A DNA stretch of 53,855 bases from Bordetella parapertussis (GCA_945866125.1 CAMBFZ010000024.1:1-53855); one strand, 5' to 3'; counted from the stretch's first letter, positions 40,732-49,406 are shown. The notes: generated by a model from the letters alone, not told the origin. Made by a program: numbers and translations.

Positions 40732-41907
40732 ATGAATGAAGTCGTCATCGTTGCAGCAGCGCGAACCGCTGTCGGTAAATTCGGTGGGTCACTGGCAAAA
40801 ATCAGCGCAGCCGATCTTGGTGCACATGTCATCAAAGGGTTGCTCGCGCAGACCGGCGTCGATCCGCAACAGATCAATGAAGTCATCATGGGGCAGGTAC
40901 TGACTGCTGGTTGTGGTCAAAACCCAGCGCGTCAGGCCGTCATCAAGAGCGGTCTGCCCGACATGGTCCCGGCGTTTACGGTTGGTAAAGTTTGCGGCAG
41001 CGGACTCAAGGCAACCCACTTAGCGGCGCAAGCAATCCGCTGCGGCGACGCAAACATCATCATCGCCGGTGGTCAGGAAAACATGAGTGCTTCACCGCAT
41101 GTGCTTAATAATTCGCGCGATGGTTTTCGCATGGGGGACGCCAAGCTGGTCGACACCATGATCAATGATGGTTTGTGGGATGCCTATAACCACTATCACA
41201 TGGGAACAACGGCGGAGAACGTCGCTAAAAAATTCGCCATCTCACGCGAAGAACAAGATGCCTTCGCGCTGGCTTCGCAAAACAAAGCCGAGGCAGCACA
41301 AAAGGCCGGCCGCTTCAAAGATGAAATTTTGCCTCTGGAGATCGCCAGCAAAAAAGGCAGCATCGTGGTGGACGCCGATGAATACATCAAGCATGGCACC
41401 ACCATCGAATCACTATCAGGATTGCGGCCAGCGTTTTCCAAAGAAGGCACCGTCACTGCCGGTAACGCGTCGGGCATCAATGACGGCGCCGCTGCCGTGA
41501 TGATGATGTCGGCGGTGATGGCCAAACAACTCGGGCTGACAGTGTTGGCCACCATCAAGGCCTACTCCTCCGCGGGACTCGATCCCAGCATCATGGGCAT
41601 GGGTCCGGTATCAGCTAGTCAGCTGTGTCTGAAAAAAGCCGGCTGGTCCCATCAGGATCTCGATCTGCTCGAGATCAACGAAGCCTTTGCCGCGCAAGCG
41701 CTGGCAGTCAACAAAGAAATGGGCTGGGACACCAGCAAGATTAATGTCAATGGCGGCGCCATCGCCATCGGCCACCCTATCGGCGCATCAGGCTGCCGCA
41801 TTCTGGTATCGCTGGTGCACGAAATGATTCGGCGTGACGCCAAGCGTGGTCTGGCCAGTTTGTGCATAGGCGGCGGCATGGGCGTGGCATTAGCAATCGA
41901 ACGGTAA
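40732..41907 (+). CDS. phaA: Acetyl-CoA C-acetyltransferase (beta-ketothiolase)
   Basis: PhaA condenses two acetyl-CoA into acetoacetyl-CoA, the first step of polyhydroxybutyrate synthesis. The 391-residue enzyme shows all active-site elements: the nucleophile cysteine in VGKVCGSGLKATHLA (around residue 88), the histidine in GGAIAIGHPIGASGCRIL, and the second cysteine in ASLCIGGGMG. The N-terminus EVVIVAAARTAVGKFGG is canonical. GGAGAA lies 7 nt upstream of the start. The pair with phaB 72 nt downstream supports a PHB role rather than fatty acid degradation. phaC is not in this window. Confidence 0.93.
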   Translation: MNEVVIVAAARTAVGKFGGSLAKISAADLGAHVIKGLLAQTGVDPQQINEVIMGQVLTAGCGQNPARQAVIKSGLPDMVPAFTVGKVCGSGLKATHLAAQAIRCGDANIIIAGGQENMSASPHVLNNSRDGFRMGDAKLVDTMINDGLWDAYNHYHMGTTAENVAKKFAISREEQDAFALASQNKAEAAQKAGRFKDEILPLEIASKKGSIVVDADEYIKHGTTIESLSGLRPAFSKEGTVTAGNASGINDGAAAVMMMSAVMAKQLGLTVLATIKAYSSAGLDPSIMGMGPVSASQLCLKKAGWSHQDLDLLEINEAFAAQALAVNKEMGWDTSKINVNGGAIAIGHPIGASGCRILVSLVHEMIRRDAKRGLASLCIGGGMGVALAIER

Positions 41908-41979
41908 GTTTGTACGCACATTTTTTAATAAAGGTGGCAGTGACAGCTGACCACCGCTGATTTTATCCAAGGAGCAGAC

Positions 41980-42720
41980 ATGACCAGAGTTACATTAGTT
42001 ACAGGCGGCATGGGTGGGCTGGGCGAGGCCATCTGCATGAAAATGGCCGACATGGGTTACGAAGTCGCCACCACGCATTCGCCCGGCAATACCAAGGTCG
42101 ATGCCTGGCTGGCCGAAATGAAAGAAAAAGGCTATCACTTTCGCGCCTATCCCTGCGACGTGGCGGACTATGACTCTGCCCAAGAGTGCGTGTCCCACAT
42201 CACCAAAGACATGGGCCCCATTGATGTGCTGGTCAACAATGCCGGCATCACGCGCGACATGACCTTCAAAAAAATGGACAAGACCAATTGGGATTTGGTC
42301 ATCCGCACCGATCTCGACTCCGTCTTCAACATGACCAAGCCAGTCTGTGACGGCATGACGGAGCGCGGCTGGGGACGCATTGTCAATATCTCCTCGGTCA
42401 ATGGTCAGAAGGGTGCATTTGGTCAGACCAACTACTCGGCGGCCAAGGCCGGGATGCACGGCTTCACCAAAGCGCTCGCGCTCGAAGTCGCCCGCAAAGG
42501 CGTCACGGTCAACACCATCTCGCCCGGCTACATCGGTACCAAGATGGTCACAGCGATTCCGCAAGAGGTGTTGGATAGCAAAATCATTCCGCAGATTCCA
42601 ATGGGACGCCTAGGCAAGCCCGAAGAAGTCGCCGGTCTGGTCGCCTATCTGGCATCCGACGAAGCCGCCTTTTTGACCGGCGCGAATATCGCCATTAATG
42701 GCGGTCAGCACATGCAATAA
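41980..42720 (+). CDS. phaB: Acetoacetyl-CoA reductase
   Basis: PhaB reduces acetoacetyl-CoA to (R)-3-hydroxybutyryl-CoA with NADPH. The 246-residue SDR has the cofactor loop VTGGMGGLGEAICMKMAD, the NNAG block in DVLVNNAGITRDMTFKKM, the catalytic serine in IVNISSVNGQKGAFGQTNYSA (two blocks) and Y-x3-K in NYSAAKAGMHGF. ITRDMTFKKM and the NSPGYIGT-like ISPGYIGTKMV are typical of PhaB rather than FabG. It is downstream of phaA with AAGGAG upstream of the start. Together they supply the PHA synthase substrate. Confidence 0.93.
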   Translation: MTRVTLVTGGMGGLGEAICMKMADMGYEVATTHSPGNTKVDAWLAEMKEKGYHFRAYPCDVADYDSAQECVSHITKDMGPIDVLVNNAGITRDMTFKKMDKTNWDLVIRTDLDSVFNMTKPVCDGMTERGWGRIVNISSVNGQKGAFGQTNYSAAKAGMHGFTKALALEVARKGVTVNTISPGYIGTKMVTAIPQEVLDSKIIPQIPMGRLGKPEEVAGLVAYLASDEAAFLTGANIAINGGQHMQ

Positions 42721-42764
42721 ACGCGGTCGTGGGCAAGCATTCGCGCGCGCGTACCGCTTGGTGG

Positions 42765-42793
42765 TTGCCCCGGCAGAGTAAATCAGCGATAAT
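42765..42793 (+). promoter_or_regulatory. Sigma-70 promoter of tRNA-Leu
   Basis: TTGCCC (42765-42770) and GATAAT (42788-42793) are 17 nt apart, with the tRNA 5' end 13 nt downstream of the -10. Confidence 0.85.
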
Positions 42794-42805
42794 TGCGCCC
42801 GCGTT

Positions 42806-42892
42806 GCCGGGATGGCGGAATAGGTAGACGCACGGGACTCAAAATCCCGCGGTGGTGACACCGTGCCGGTTCGATTCCGGCTCCCGGCACCA
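42806..42892 (+). tRNA. tRNA-Leu (anticodon CAA)
   Basis: The acceptor stem GCCGGGA/TCCCGGC, T arm CCGG-TTCGATT-CCGG and a long class II variable arm (GGTGGTGACACC) are all present. The anticodon stem CGGGA/TCCCG encloses the loop CTCAAAA, giving anticodon CAA for UUG codons. The CCA end is encoded (42890-42892). The gene has its own promoter and an intrinsic terminator about 80 nt downstream. Confidence 0.97.
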
Positions 42893-42940
42893 ATCATGTG
42901 GGCAGTGAGGTAAGTGGTTAAAAGCACCGCACTGAGATGT

Positions 42941-42967
42941 AGAAAACACAGAAAACACAGAAAACAA
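42941..42967. repeat. Three 9-bp tandem copies after tRNA-Leu
   Basis: AGAAAACAC is repeated at 42941-42949, 42950-42958 and, with one change, 42959-42967, just before the terminator. Confidence 0.75.
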
Positions 42968-42968
42968 T

Positions 42969-42995
42969 AAAAAAGCTCCCAGTGGGAGCTTTTTT
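42969..42995. terminator. Bidirectional intrinsic terminator
   Basis: AAAAAAGCTCCC and its complement GGGAGCTTTTTT enclose an AGT loop. It ends tRNA-Leu on the plus strand and the membrane-protein pair on the minus strand. Confidence 0.92.
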
Positions 42996-43052
42996 ATTGG
43001 GCTCAATCGGTTTATTCGTTCAAGGATGACCGCGCCCAAGCCACCCCCTCAC

Positions 43053-43877
43053 CTAAGCAGGCTTCGTCTCAGCGCTGGCGTCGGCACCAGCCTGTGCAGT
43101 GGCCGCACCCGGTTCGGCTGCGGCGTCGCTCTGCGCATCTGTTGCTCCCTCGGCGGATGCCGCGGGAACGGCTGAGTCGGCTGAAGCGGCGGCCTCTGCT
43201 GCGGCTGCCTCTGCGGGCGCAGCAGAGGCCTCTTTCTCCTCTTTCTTTTTCTCTTTGACAGGCTTGGCCGGCAATTTACTGCGCCGGTTTTGGGTCGTAA
43301 TGACAATGGCAACCATGCTTACCACCCCAAGCATGACCATCACCGACACCGGTAGCAAGGTGACCAGGCCCATCACCCCAACCATCACCACGATACTCAA
43401 GGGCAGCAAGGCCAGCTCAGCCATAAACACAAACGGCGTCACAAAGGCAATCAGCAAGAGCACCATACTGATCCACTGCGTCTGAAAGTCGTTCCCCAAA
43501 AGCCCGTGCACGCCAGTGTTGAGCAGCAGCATACCGATCGGAAACCGGACCCACCAGTGCCCCCAGTAGGTTCGGCTTTTAATACGCGCATCGCTGACAT
43601 AACGACGCTGCTCGGCTAAGGCCTCCTCGGTCCACTGCCAGCGTTTGGATCGCGTTAGCTGCAAGCCGGTCGACATGATCCAAAACAATAGTCCGTAGAC
43701 CCAAAATACGCCAACCATGATCCAGACCAGTGTTTCGACTTCCGGATTAAATGAGGTCACACCATGAATCACAGCAGGAACACCGAGCGTGACGATCGTA
43801 GGCAGAGCCGCGTTGGACAGGCGCTCTTCTCTGCTGACGACGATCCAGTCGCCATTGATGCCGGGTTGCTTTTTCAT
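43053..43877 (-). CDS. Membrane protein of unknown function with Ala/Glu-rich tail
   Basis: I do not recognise this gene with certainty. The 274-residue product has about six hydrophobic helices in two clusters (residues 25-75 and 110-195), the first beginning LPTIVTLGVPAVIHGVTSF. A conserved-looking WQWTEEALAEQRRYVSDARIKSRTYWGHWWVRFPIGM lies between them, given here in two functional blocks. The C-terminus from about residue 205 is a charged then Ala-rich low-complexity tail, probably cytoplasmic. Its ATG overlaps the stop of the upstream membrane protein gene (ATGA), so the two are coupled. The amphipathic middle segment resembles 2TM-domain proteins. No function can be assigned. Confidence 0.6.
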   Translation of the reverse strand: MKKQPGINGDWIVVSREERLSNAALPTIVTLGVPAVIHGVTSFNPEVETLVWIMVGVFWVYGLLFWIMSTGLQLTRSKRWQWTEEALAEQRRYVSDARIKSRTYWGHWWVRFPIGMLLLNTGVHGLLGNDFQTQWISMVLLLIAFVTPFVFMAELALLPLSIVVMVGVMGLVTLLPVSVMVMLGVVSMVAIVITTQNRRSKLPAKPVKEKKKEEKEASAAPAEAAAAEAAASADSAVPAASAEGATDAQSDAAAEPGAATAQAGADASAETKPA

Positions 43878-44521
43878 GCGTCCTGTTGACCTTTCGCGAG
43901 ATAGTTACGCGCTATACGCAGGAGCCAACCTGCGAGAATCAGTATAAATATCGCCAGCCCCGCGATCATGCCAGTCGATAAATTCGTCAGAATCCAATTA
44001 CCGGCAGAGAGCAAGGCAATGCCGATCCCTAAAATTAACACCAGCCCCAAAGGCTGGCGCCAACACCACAGACTAATCACCGTCAACACCAGCAGCAGTA
44101 CCAGCCAATAGGCCGGTAAGCGCATCGCATGAAACACCAGCACCCAATACATGAAACCGGCCAGCGCAAAAGCCAAAGGGTAACGAATCAGCGGATGAGA
44201 AGGCATCGTCCATTCGCGCTCTTCAACTAACGCAGAGACCGGCCGCGCCAGCGGAGGTTCCACCACGCTATCGTCATAGCGCCAGCTACGCCGACGTCGG
44301 TGCGCAACCCACACCAGCCGCATAAAAATCAGCACCAGGCTGGCCGCGCTTAACCCCAATGCCAGCTGCGTGCCAAAACTAAGCGCGTCGACCATCAGCA
44401 AAATCGTAATCGCCGCCCCTGCGACAAGGGCCACCGGCCAGCGCAACCAAAGCACCCGCCGGCGCCACCGATCAGGATCGCCCGGTTGCCAAGCTTGATT
44501 GATGTCGCGCCGTTGCTTCAT
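43874..44521 (-). CDS. Membrane protein of unknown function
   Basis: This 215-residue product has six or more hydrophobic stretches (WPVALVAGAAITILLMVDAL, LALGLSAASLVLIFMRLVWV and YPLALAGFMYW-like helices), with basic loops RRRVLWLR and AHRRRRSWRYDD. The start at 44521 gives the sensible N-terminus MKQRRDINQAWQPGDPDRWR; the frame stays open to 44581. It overlaps the downstream membrane-protein gene by 4 nt. Both lie between tRNA-Leu and pilA. I recognise no family; a pair of interacting membrane subunits is a guess from the overlap. Confidence 0.6.
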   Translation of the reverse strand: MKQRRDINQAWQPGDPDRWRRRVLWLRWPVALVAGAAITILLMVDALSFGTQLALGLSAASLVLIFMRLVWVAHRRRRSWRYDDSVVEPPLARPVSALVEEREWTMPSHPLIRYPLAFALAGFMYWVLVFHAMRLPAYWLVLLLVLTVISLWCWRQPLGLVLILGIGIALLSAGNWILTNLSTGMIAGLAIFILILAGWLLRIARNYLAKGQQDA

Positions 44522-45108
44522 CAGATTGCCCGTCGAATCAGAGAGGGTGGCCGGGGTTGGCCGGATAACTACGATGAACAAGCTAACAGGATTATGTTTT
44601 GTGAATTGCTTATCCTGAAAAAATGCCGGCTTATTCTAGCATTGTCATTCCATAAAGAAATAGGCAATGCCTAATAGATGGGGCGATAATAGGTCTGGAT
44701 TTCCAGTCAAGCTACTATTTGTCAGTTTATTTCTTCAATTAATCTTTTATGCCGATATTAGTCACTTAAAGACAAATTTTGGTTTTATAAGCAGATTGGG
44801 GATGTCGTCGTCTAGCAAGCGGACCATAGATCGTTAATCGAATAGCCCGGCCGATAATTTTATTTCGCGTGGATTTTTCGCTATTTTCTCGTCCGATATA
44901 TTGAACATAGAACGAATATTTATTATTCGCCCACTCCCACCCTTCAGAACACGGATAGCAACGTCATTTCATCGCACACACGTTGATCCAAAACAAAAAT
45001 TTTCTTTCAAAAAAATGTGATTCTGACTGGCACAAAGTTTGCCAATGCGCACTGATCCGCACTTCGTGGATCAAACAACAGGCACTTATTTACACTAGGG
45101 AGTTTCAG
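44522..45108 (+). promoter_or_regulatory. AT-rich 587-nt spacer carrying the pilA control region
   Basis: This spacer is markedly AT-richer than the rest of the window. It contains a 13-bp dyad TAGGCA-A-TGCCTA (44661-44673) and a 17-bp dyad CGAATA-N5-TATTCG (44913-44929). The sigma-54 promoter of pilA lies at 45028-45043. The region upstream of that promoter should hold activator (PilR-type) sites. No gene was recognised. Confidence 0.6.
45028..45043 (+). promoter_or_regulatory. Sigma-54 (RpoN) promoter of pilA
   Basis: TGGCAC-N5-TTGC is present with the -24 GG (45029-45030) and -12 GC (45041-45042) exactly 10 nt apart. The start site would be near 45054, 55 nt before the pilin ATG. Major pilin genes are classic PilSR/RpoN targets. 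Confidence 0.88.
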
Positions 45109-45570
45109 ATGAACAGATTGGCTCGCAGCCCGCAGACTGCCCGTGCGCAGCAAGGTTTTACGCTGATTGAATTAATGATCGTGGTTGCGATTATCGGTAT
45201 TTTGGCAGCAGTGGGGATTCCGGCGTATCAGGATTACACAACCAAAGCCCGATTGCAGGAAGGGCCAAGTCTGGCAGCGCCAGCGCTGACGGCACTCGGT
45301 GTGGCGTGCAGTGAAGGACGGCTTGCCAACGGGATGACCCATGACGATTTGGGTCTGGCTCTCGCAGCCGCCATTACCGGCACCTATGTGACCTCGGTTG
45401 CTGCAGCCTCTACCGGTGCCACAAATGGCTCCGTGACCATTACCTACAGTGCAGCAGCAGGACCAGCGGCTGGTCTGACTTTGATCTACACCGGAGTTTG
45501 TGCGGCAGGCTCGGGTATGCGATGGACGGTCGATGGCACGGTACCGCCGCGGATACGACCACGCGCTTAA
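45109..45570 (+). CDS. pilA: Type IV major pilin (PilA-type)
   Basis: The 153-residue prepilin starts at ATG 45109, with AGGGAG 6 nt upstream. The leader MNRLARSPQTARAQQG is cut before FTLIELMIVVAIIGILAAVG; the mature protein has F1 and E5 (residues 17 and 21). A DYTTKARLQEG helix follows. The C-terminal domain has only two cysteines (67 and 131), and the sequence ends VPPRIRPRA, like the IPxKYRP ends of related pilins. The sigma-54 promoter and the high-expression layout suggest the major fibre subunit. It is 23 kb from the minor-pilin operon. The leader is longer than the 6-7 residues of most type IVa pilins. Confidence 0.88.
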   Translation: MNRLARSPQTARAQQGFTLIELMIVVAIIGILAAVGIPAYQDYTTKARLQEGPSLAAPALTALGVACSEGRLANGMTHDDLGLALAAAITGTYVTSVAAASTGATNGSVTITYSAAAGPAAGLTLIYTGVCAAGSGMRWTVDGTVPPRIRPRA

Positions 45571-45582
45571 TCGGCAAACAAG

Positions 45583-45606
45583 AAAGGGAGCGCTTGCTCC
45601 CTTTTT
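45583..45606 (+). terminator. Intrinsic terminator of pilA
   Basis: GGGAGC (45586-45591) and GCTCCC (45596-45601) enclose a GCTT loop, followed by TTTTT, 13 nt after the pilA stop. It lies between convergent pilA and PP2C genes. Confidence 0.88.
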
Positions 45607-45667
45607 CAATCGCCGTTCGGTATGGACTCGCCGCCGCCAGTATCACTGACCGCATCACTGTCCAGAC

Positions 45668-46534
45668 TCATTTTTCAAACCATGAAAAAGCAGTTTTTCT
45701 GATCCTCCAAAATAATGGCGCAATGCGACGCCACCTTGCTTGAAAAAATGATGTTTTAGATTTTTCTGCACGAACCAGTACCACAGACATATTGTCTCGA
45801 CCACCTTGCGCATTGGCCGCGGCAATCAGCTGTAGGCATGCCGTGTTAAGTCCGCCCTCATGTGCGCCAAGCAAAGCGCACATCGTGGTGGCACTGAGAT
45901 GCTCATACAGCCCGTCAGAGCAGAATAAAAAACTGTCGCCAGAGCACACGGTATGCTCTGAAAAATCAACGATTACTTCCGGCATGACACCAACGGCCCG
46001 TATGAGCCAATGTCGGTTGCTCGCCTGCGCCACCTGCGCGGCGTTGACCAAGCCGGCGTCGCGATCTCTTTGCGCTGAGGAATGGTCACGCGTGAGTGGC
46101 TCGAGCTGATCGTGACGCAATCGATAAGCGCGAGAATCGCCGACATGCGCGATGGTTAGCTGGTTATGCCGAAACAAGCCCAGTACGATGGTGGTGCCCA
46201 TACCGAGCAACTGATGCTGCGATTGAGACAGCACCCGTATCTGATTATTTGCCAGCGAAATGGCCTCTCGCAACAGCGTCTGGCGACTGCTCGCCTTGTC
46301 TAAACACGCTAGCGCATCGCGCGCCCCCTGCGCGACCAGATAATCCCTGACGATGTCGGTCACCATTTTGCTGGCGACTTCCCCGCCGTTATGCCCACCC
46401 ATGCCATCGGCCACAATGACCAGACCAAGTTCCGGATCGACGAGAACCGTATCTTCGTTATTGGCGCGAACACGACCGATATCGGTGGCACTGTCAAAGC
46501 GCAGCATGAGGGGCTGATCACGCATGATGTGCAT
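45668..46534 (-). CDS. PP2C-family protein serine/threonine phosphatase
   Basis: PP2C (PPM) phosphatases remove phosphate from Ser/Thr using two metal ions. The 288-residue protein carries the metal-binding motifs NNEDTVLVDPELG, VIVADGMGGHNGGEVAS, AHVGDSRAYRLR, FCSDGLYEHLS and GGRDNMSVVLV, all with their Asp ligands. It is of the soluble Stp1/PstP type with no transmembrane helix. The C-terminal 30 residues are basic and aromatic (ARWRRIAPLFWRIRKTAFSWF) and could bind membrane. Two starts are possible (46534 and 46525). It lies convergent with pilA. No Ser/Thr kinase is in the window, so the substrate is unknown. Confidence 0.88.
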   Translation of the reverse strand: MHIMRDQPLMLRFDSATDIGRVRANNEDTVLVDPELGLVIVADGMGGHNGGEVASKMVTDIVRDYLVAQGARDALACLDKASSRQTLLREAISLANNQIRVLSQSQHQLLGMGTTIVLGLFRHNQLTIAHVGDSRAYRLRHDQLEPLTRDHSSAQRDRDAGLVNAAQVAQASNRHWLIRAVGVMPEVIVDFSEHTVCSGDSFLFCSDGLYEHLSATTMCALLGAHEGGLNTACLQLIAAANAQGGRDNMSVVLVRAEKSKTSFFQARWRRIAPLFWRIRKTAFSWFEK

Positions 46535-46638
46535 GACCCGCAGACGTGCACGCTGCAGGGGATTGGCTTTGTTTAAGTAAAAAATATTCGGTTAAAAAAA
46601 CCATACGTATGAGGCTCAGAGAGGCAAACATGAGAGAC

Positions 46639-46666
46639 AAAAAAACGGGGAGCCTGCGCTCCCCGT
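46639..46666 (-). terminator. Intrinsic terminator of sucCD
   Basis: ACGGGGAGC (46645-46653) and its complement (46658-46666) enclose CTGC; the minus strand continues with seven T. It lies 38 nt after the sucD stop. Confidence 0.9.
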
Positions 46667-46703
46667 GATGATCCATCCGCTGCTTGCGCAGCACAACCTA
46701 AAC

Positions 46704-47585
46704 TTACAGCATCGCTTTGAGCAAACGCGCCATCTCAGACGGATTACGAGTCACCGTGATGCCGCAGGCCTGCATGATGTCGAGCTTGGCTTCCGCGGTA
46801 TCAGCACCCCCAGAAATGAGCGCACCAGCATGACCCATGCGCTTGCCTGCTGGCGCTGTCACGCCGGCAATGAAACCGACCACGGGTTTTTTCATATTGT
46901 CTTTAATCCAATACGCTGCGTTGGCTTCGTCTGGCCCACCGATTTCACCGATCATGATGACGGCATCGGTATCGGGATCGTCATTGAACATCTGCATGAT
47001 GTCGATGTGCTTTAAGCCATTGATCGGGTCGCCGCCAATACCCACAGCCGACGATTGACCCAGACCGAGTGCGGTCAACTGACCGACGGCTTCGTAGGTG
47101 AGCGTGCCGGAACGGGAGACGACGCCGATGCGGCCTTTTTTATGGATATGACCGGGCATGATGCCGATTTTGATTTCATCGGGTGTAATCAGGCCGGGGC
47201 AATTGGGGCCCAGCAGCAAGGTCTTGCTACCGGACTTGGCCATCCGGTTTTTCAAGGCCAGCATGTCGCGCACAGGAATGCCTTCGGTGATGCAAATGGC
47301 CAGATCGAGTTCGGCTTCGACTGCTTCCCAGATTGCGTCGGCGGCACCGGCTGGCGGCACATAAATAACGGAGACGTTCGCACCCGTCTTGGCTTTGGCG
47401 TCACGTACGTTGGCAAAAATTGGGATGCCTTCGAAATCTTCACCGGCTTTTTTGGGATTGACGCCCGCGACAAAACAGTTTTGTCCGTTTGCATACTCAC
47501 GGCACATGCGGGTGTGGAACTGCCCGGTCTTGCCCGTGATGCCTTGGGTGATGACCTTGGTGTCTTTGTTGATCAGAATCGACAT
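46704..47585 (-). CDS. sucD: Succinyl-CoA synthetase, alpha subunit
   Basis: SucD forms the CoA-binding subunit that carries the phosphohistidine in succinate-CoA ligase of the TCA cycle. The 293-residue sequence has the CoA fold QGITGKTGQFHTRMCREY, the GPNCPGLI block and the active histidine in RMGHAGALISGGADTAEAK. VSRSGTLTYEAVGQLTALGLGQS is another landmark. AAGGAAG lies upstream of the ATG, 17 nt after the sucC stop. Lengths match family norms. An intrinsic terminator follows. Confidence 0.96.
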   Translation of the reverse strand: MSILINKDTKVITQGITGKTGQFHTRMCREYANGQNCFVAGVNPKKAGEDFEGIPIFANVRDAKAKTGANVSVIYVPPAGAADAIWEAVEAELDLAICITEGIPVRDMLALKNRMAKSGSKTLLLGPNCPGLITPDEIKIGIMPGHIHKKGRIGVVSRSGTLTYEAVGQLTALGLGQSSAVGIGGDPINGLKHIDIMQMFNDDPDTDAVIMIGEIGGPDEANAAYWIKDNMKKPVVGFIAGVTAPAGKRMGHAGALISGGADTAEAKLDIMQACGITVTRNPSEMARLLKAML

Positions 47586-47602
47586 TGTTCTTCCTTGTGC
47601 AA

Positions 47603-48769
47603 TTATTTTCCGTTGGCCGCAGCAACAACTTTCTGCGCAGCCTCTTCCATGGTGTCAGCGGCAATGATGGGCAGACCGGAGTCGGCCAGCATTTTTTTGC
47701 CGATGTCTTCGTTGGTTCCCTTCATGCGCACAACCAGCGGCACTTTCAGCGATACCGCACGCGAAGCAGTAATGACGCCTTCAGCGATCACATCGCAGCG
47801 CATGATGCCGCCAAAGATGTTGACGAGGATGGCTTTCAGGCCAGGGTTTTTCAGCATGATCTTGAACGCCTCGGTCACCTTCTCAGCCGTGGCGCCACCG
47901 CCGACGTCGAGGAAATTGGCAGGCTCGCCGTTGAAGAGTTTGATGGTGTCCATGGTTGCCATCGCCAGGCCGGCGCCATTGACCAGGCAGCCAATATTGC
48001 CATCGAGTGAAATGTAGGCGAGATCGAATTTGGAGGCTTCAATCTCGGCCGGATCTTCTTCGTCGAGGTCGCGGTAGGCAACGATCTCGGGATGACGGAA
48101 CAAGGCGTTGGCATCGAAATTAAATTTAGCATCAAGGGCGATGACTTTGCCGGATCCAGTCAGGATGAGAGGATTGATTTCGGCCAGCGAGCAATCAGTT
48201 TCCCAGTACGCTTTGTAAAGACCTTGCAGCTGAACACGGGCGTCGGCGATGGACGCGGGTGGCACGCCGATTTTGGCGGCGATCGCATCTGCATCGGCGT
48301 CGGTCAGGCCTGTGGCGGGGTCGATGGCGATTTTATGGATCAGCTCAGGATGTTTTTCAGCGACTTCTTCGATGTCCATGCCACCTTCGCTGGAAGCCAT
48401 CAATACCACGCGCTGTGATACGCGATCGGTGACCATGGAGACGTAGAGTTCTTTGGCGATATCAGCGCCTTCCTCGATCAGCAGACGGCGCACTTTTTGT
48501 CCGTGCGGACCGGTCTGGTGCGTGACGAGCTGCATGCCCATAATCTGGTTGGCATACTCTCTGACCTGCTCGATCGACTTGGCGACTTTGACGCCACCGC
48601 CTTTGCCGCGACCGCCGGCATGGATCTGCGCTTTAACGACCCAGACCGGACCGCCCAGCGTTTCGGCCGCCTTGACGGCTTCATCGACGCTCATGCACGG
48701 TATGCCGCGCGGGACGGTGACGCCGTACTGGCGGAGAATTTCTTTACCCTGATACTCATGGATTTTCAT
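47603..48769 (-). CDS. sucC: Succinyl-CoA synthetase, beta subunit
   Basis: SucC is the ADP/GDP-binding subunit with an ATP-grasp fold. The 388-residue enzyme shows MKIHEYQGKEILRQYGVTVPRG, WVVKAQIHAGGRGKGGGVKVA, the metal-binding LAEINPLILTGSGKVIALDAKFNFDANAL in two blocks and VNIFGGIMRCDVIAEGVI. AAGGGAAG is 6 nt upstream of the start. It is first in the sucCD operon, 65 nt downstream of the DUF2889 gene on the same strand. Nothing unusual is seen. Confidence 0.96.
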   Translation of the reverse strand: MKIHEYQGKEILRQYGVTVPRGIPCMSVDEAVKAAETLGGPVWVVKAQIHAGGRGKGGGVKVAKSIEQVREYANQIMGMQLVTHQTGPHGQKVRRLLIEEGADIAKELYVSMVTDRVSQRVVLMASSEGGMDIEEVAEKHPELIHKIAIDPATGLTDADADAIAAKIGVPPASIADARVQLQGLYKAYWETDCSLAEINPLILTGSGKVIALDAKFNFDANALFRHPEIVAYRDLDEEDPAEIEASKFDLAYISLDGNIGCLVNGAGLAMATMDTIKLFNGEPANFLDVGGGATAEKVTEAFKIMLKNPGLKAILVNIFGGIMRCDVIAEGVITASRAVSLKVPLVVRMKGTNEDIGKKMLADSGLPIIAADTMEEAAQKVVAAANGK

Positions 48770-48833
48770 GCGAGCTTCCCTTCAGACGCGGATGGTGATT
48801 AGTAATTGGTGAATGGTGGTGAGGTGCAGTGAT

Positions 48834-49406
48834 TCAGGACGGCACTTCGGGTTTACTGACCCAGCGTGGATAAAATTGGGCCACAGCCGGTCCATCGTGG
48901 CGCAGCGCATGGCAACGCCCAAGCTGAAACGGCGCATGCGCCTGATCATCTTCGTTTTGGCCGTCGCGGGTAGGCAGTACGTCACCAGCAAAAGCCTGAA
49001 TCGCTGCGGTGGGCAACACCGACGCCAACTCGGTCAGGTGGGTGCACCCGGCGATACCGGACAAACGTTCTTTGACTGCCTGCCGAAACCCTTTGAGCAG
49101 ATTGAGACCGATGAGTTGTTGGTAGGCGGGGCTGATGGTGTTGCAATAACCGGGATACGGCACGGCATCGGACACCGACACGGCGTCAACGATTTGCAGC
49201 GTCGTGTCAATGGTGATGCGCAGCCAGAGATCGTGAATCGGTTCGCCCGGAGCGCGGGTGCCTGAAGCTAAGGGCGCCGGCCTAGTCTTGGTATCGGTAA
49301 TGCGCGCATCGATATCCCACAAGCCGTCTTCGCGTGCATAAGCTCGCGCCACGATACTGCGGGTGTGCCGGGGAACACGGGGGGATTTGGGAGTGGGCAG
49401 TGGCAT
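48834..49406 (-). CDS. DUF2889 family protein
   Basis: The 190-residue protein matches the proteobacterial DUF2889 family: PRHTRSIVARAYAREDGLWDIDARITDTK, the GEPIHDLWLRITIDTTLQI block, and a cysteine-containing middle AVPYPGYCNTISPAYQQLIGLNLLKGFRQAVKERL, each quoted as a functional block. There is no signal peptide or membrane helix. It sits between recX and sucC, a common order in this group, but no biochemical role is known. Confidence 0.72.
   Translation of the reverse strand: MPLPTPKSPRVPRHTRSIVARAYAREDGLWDIDARITDTKTRPAPLASGTRAPGEPIHDLWLRITIDTTLQIVDAVSVSDAVPYPGYCNTISPAYQQLIGLNLLKGFRQAVKERLSGIAGCTHLTELASVLPTAAIQAFAGDVLPTRDGQNEDDQAHAPFQLGRCHALRHDGPAVAQFYPRWVSKPEVPS

Noticed and set aside
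44983..45108. Upstream extension of the pilA frame
   Set aside because: It would place 42 residues before the prepilin leader and cover the sigma-54 promoter; the AGGGAG site supports ATG 45109.
46602..46611. Perfect 10-bp palindrome CATACGTATG
   Set aside because: Short palindromes of this size are expected by chance; it is between the PP2C start and the sucD terminator but not at a recognisable promoter.
47055..48017. 320-codon plus-strand frame across sucD and sucC
   Set aside because: It crosses two conserved genes on the opposite strand; no domain and no ribosome-binding site.
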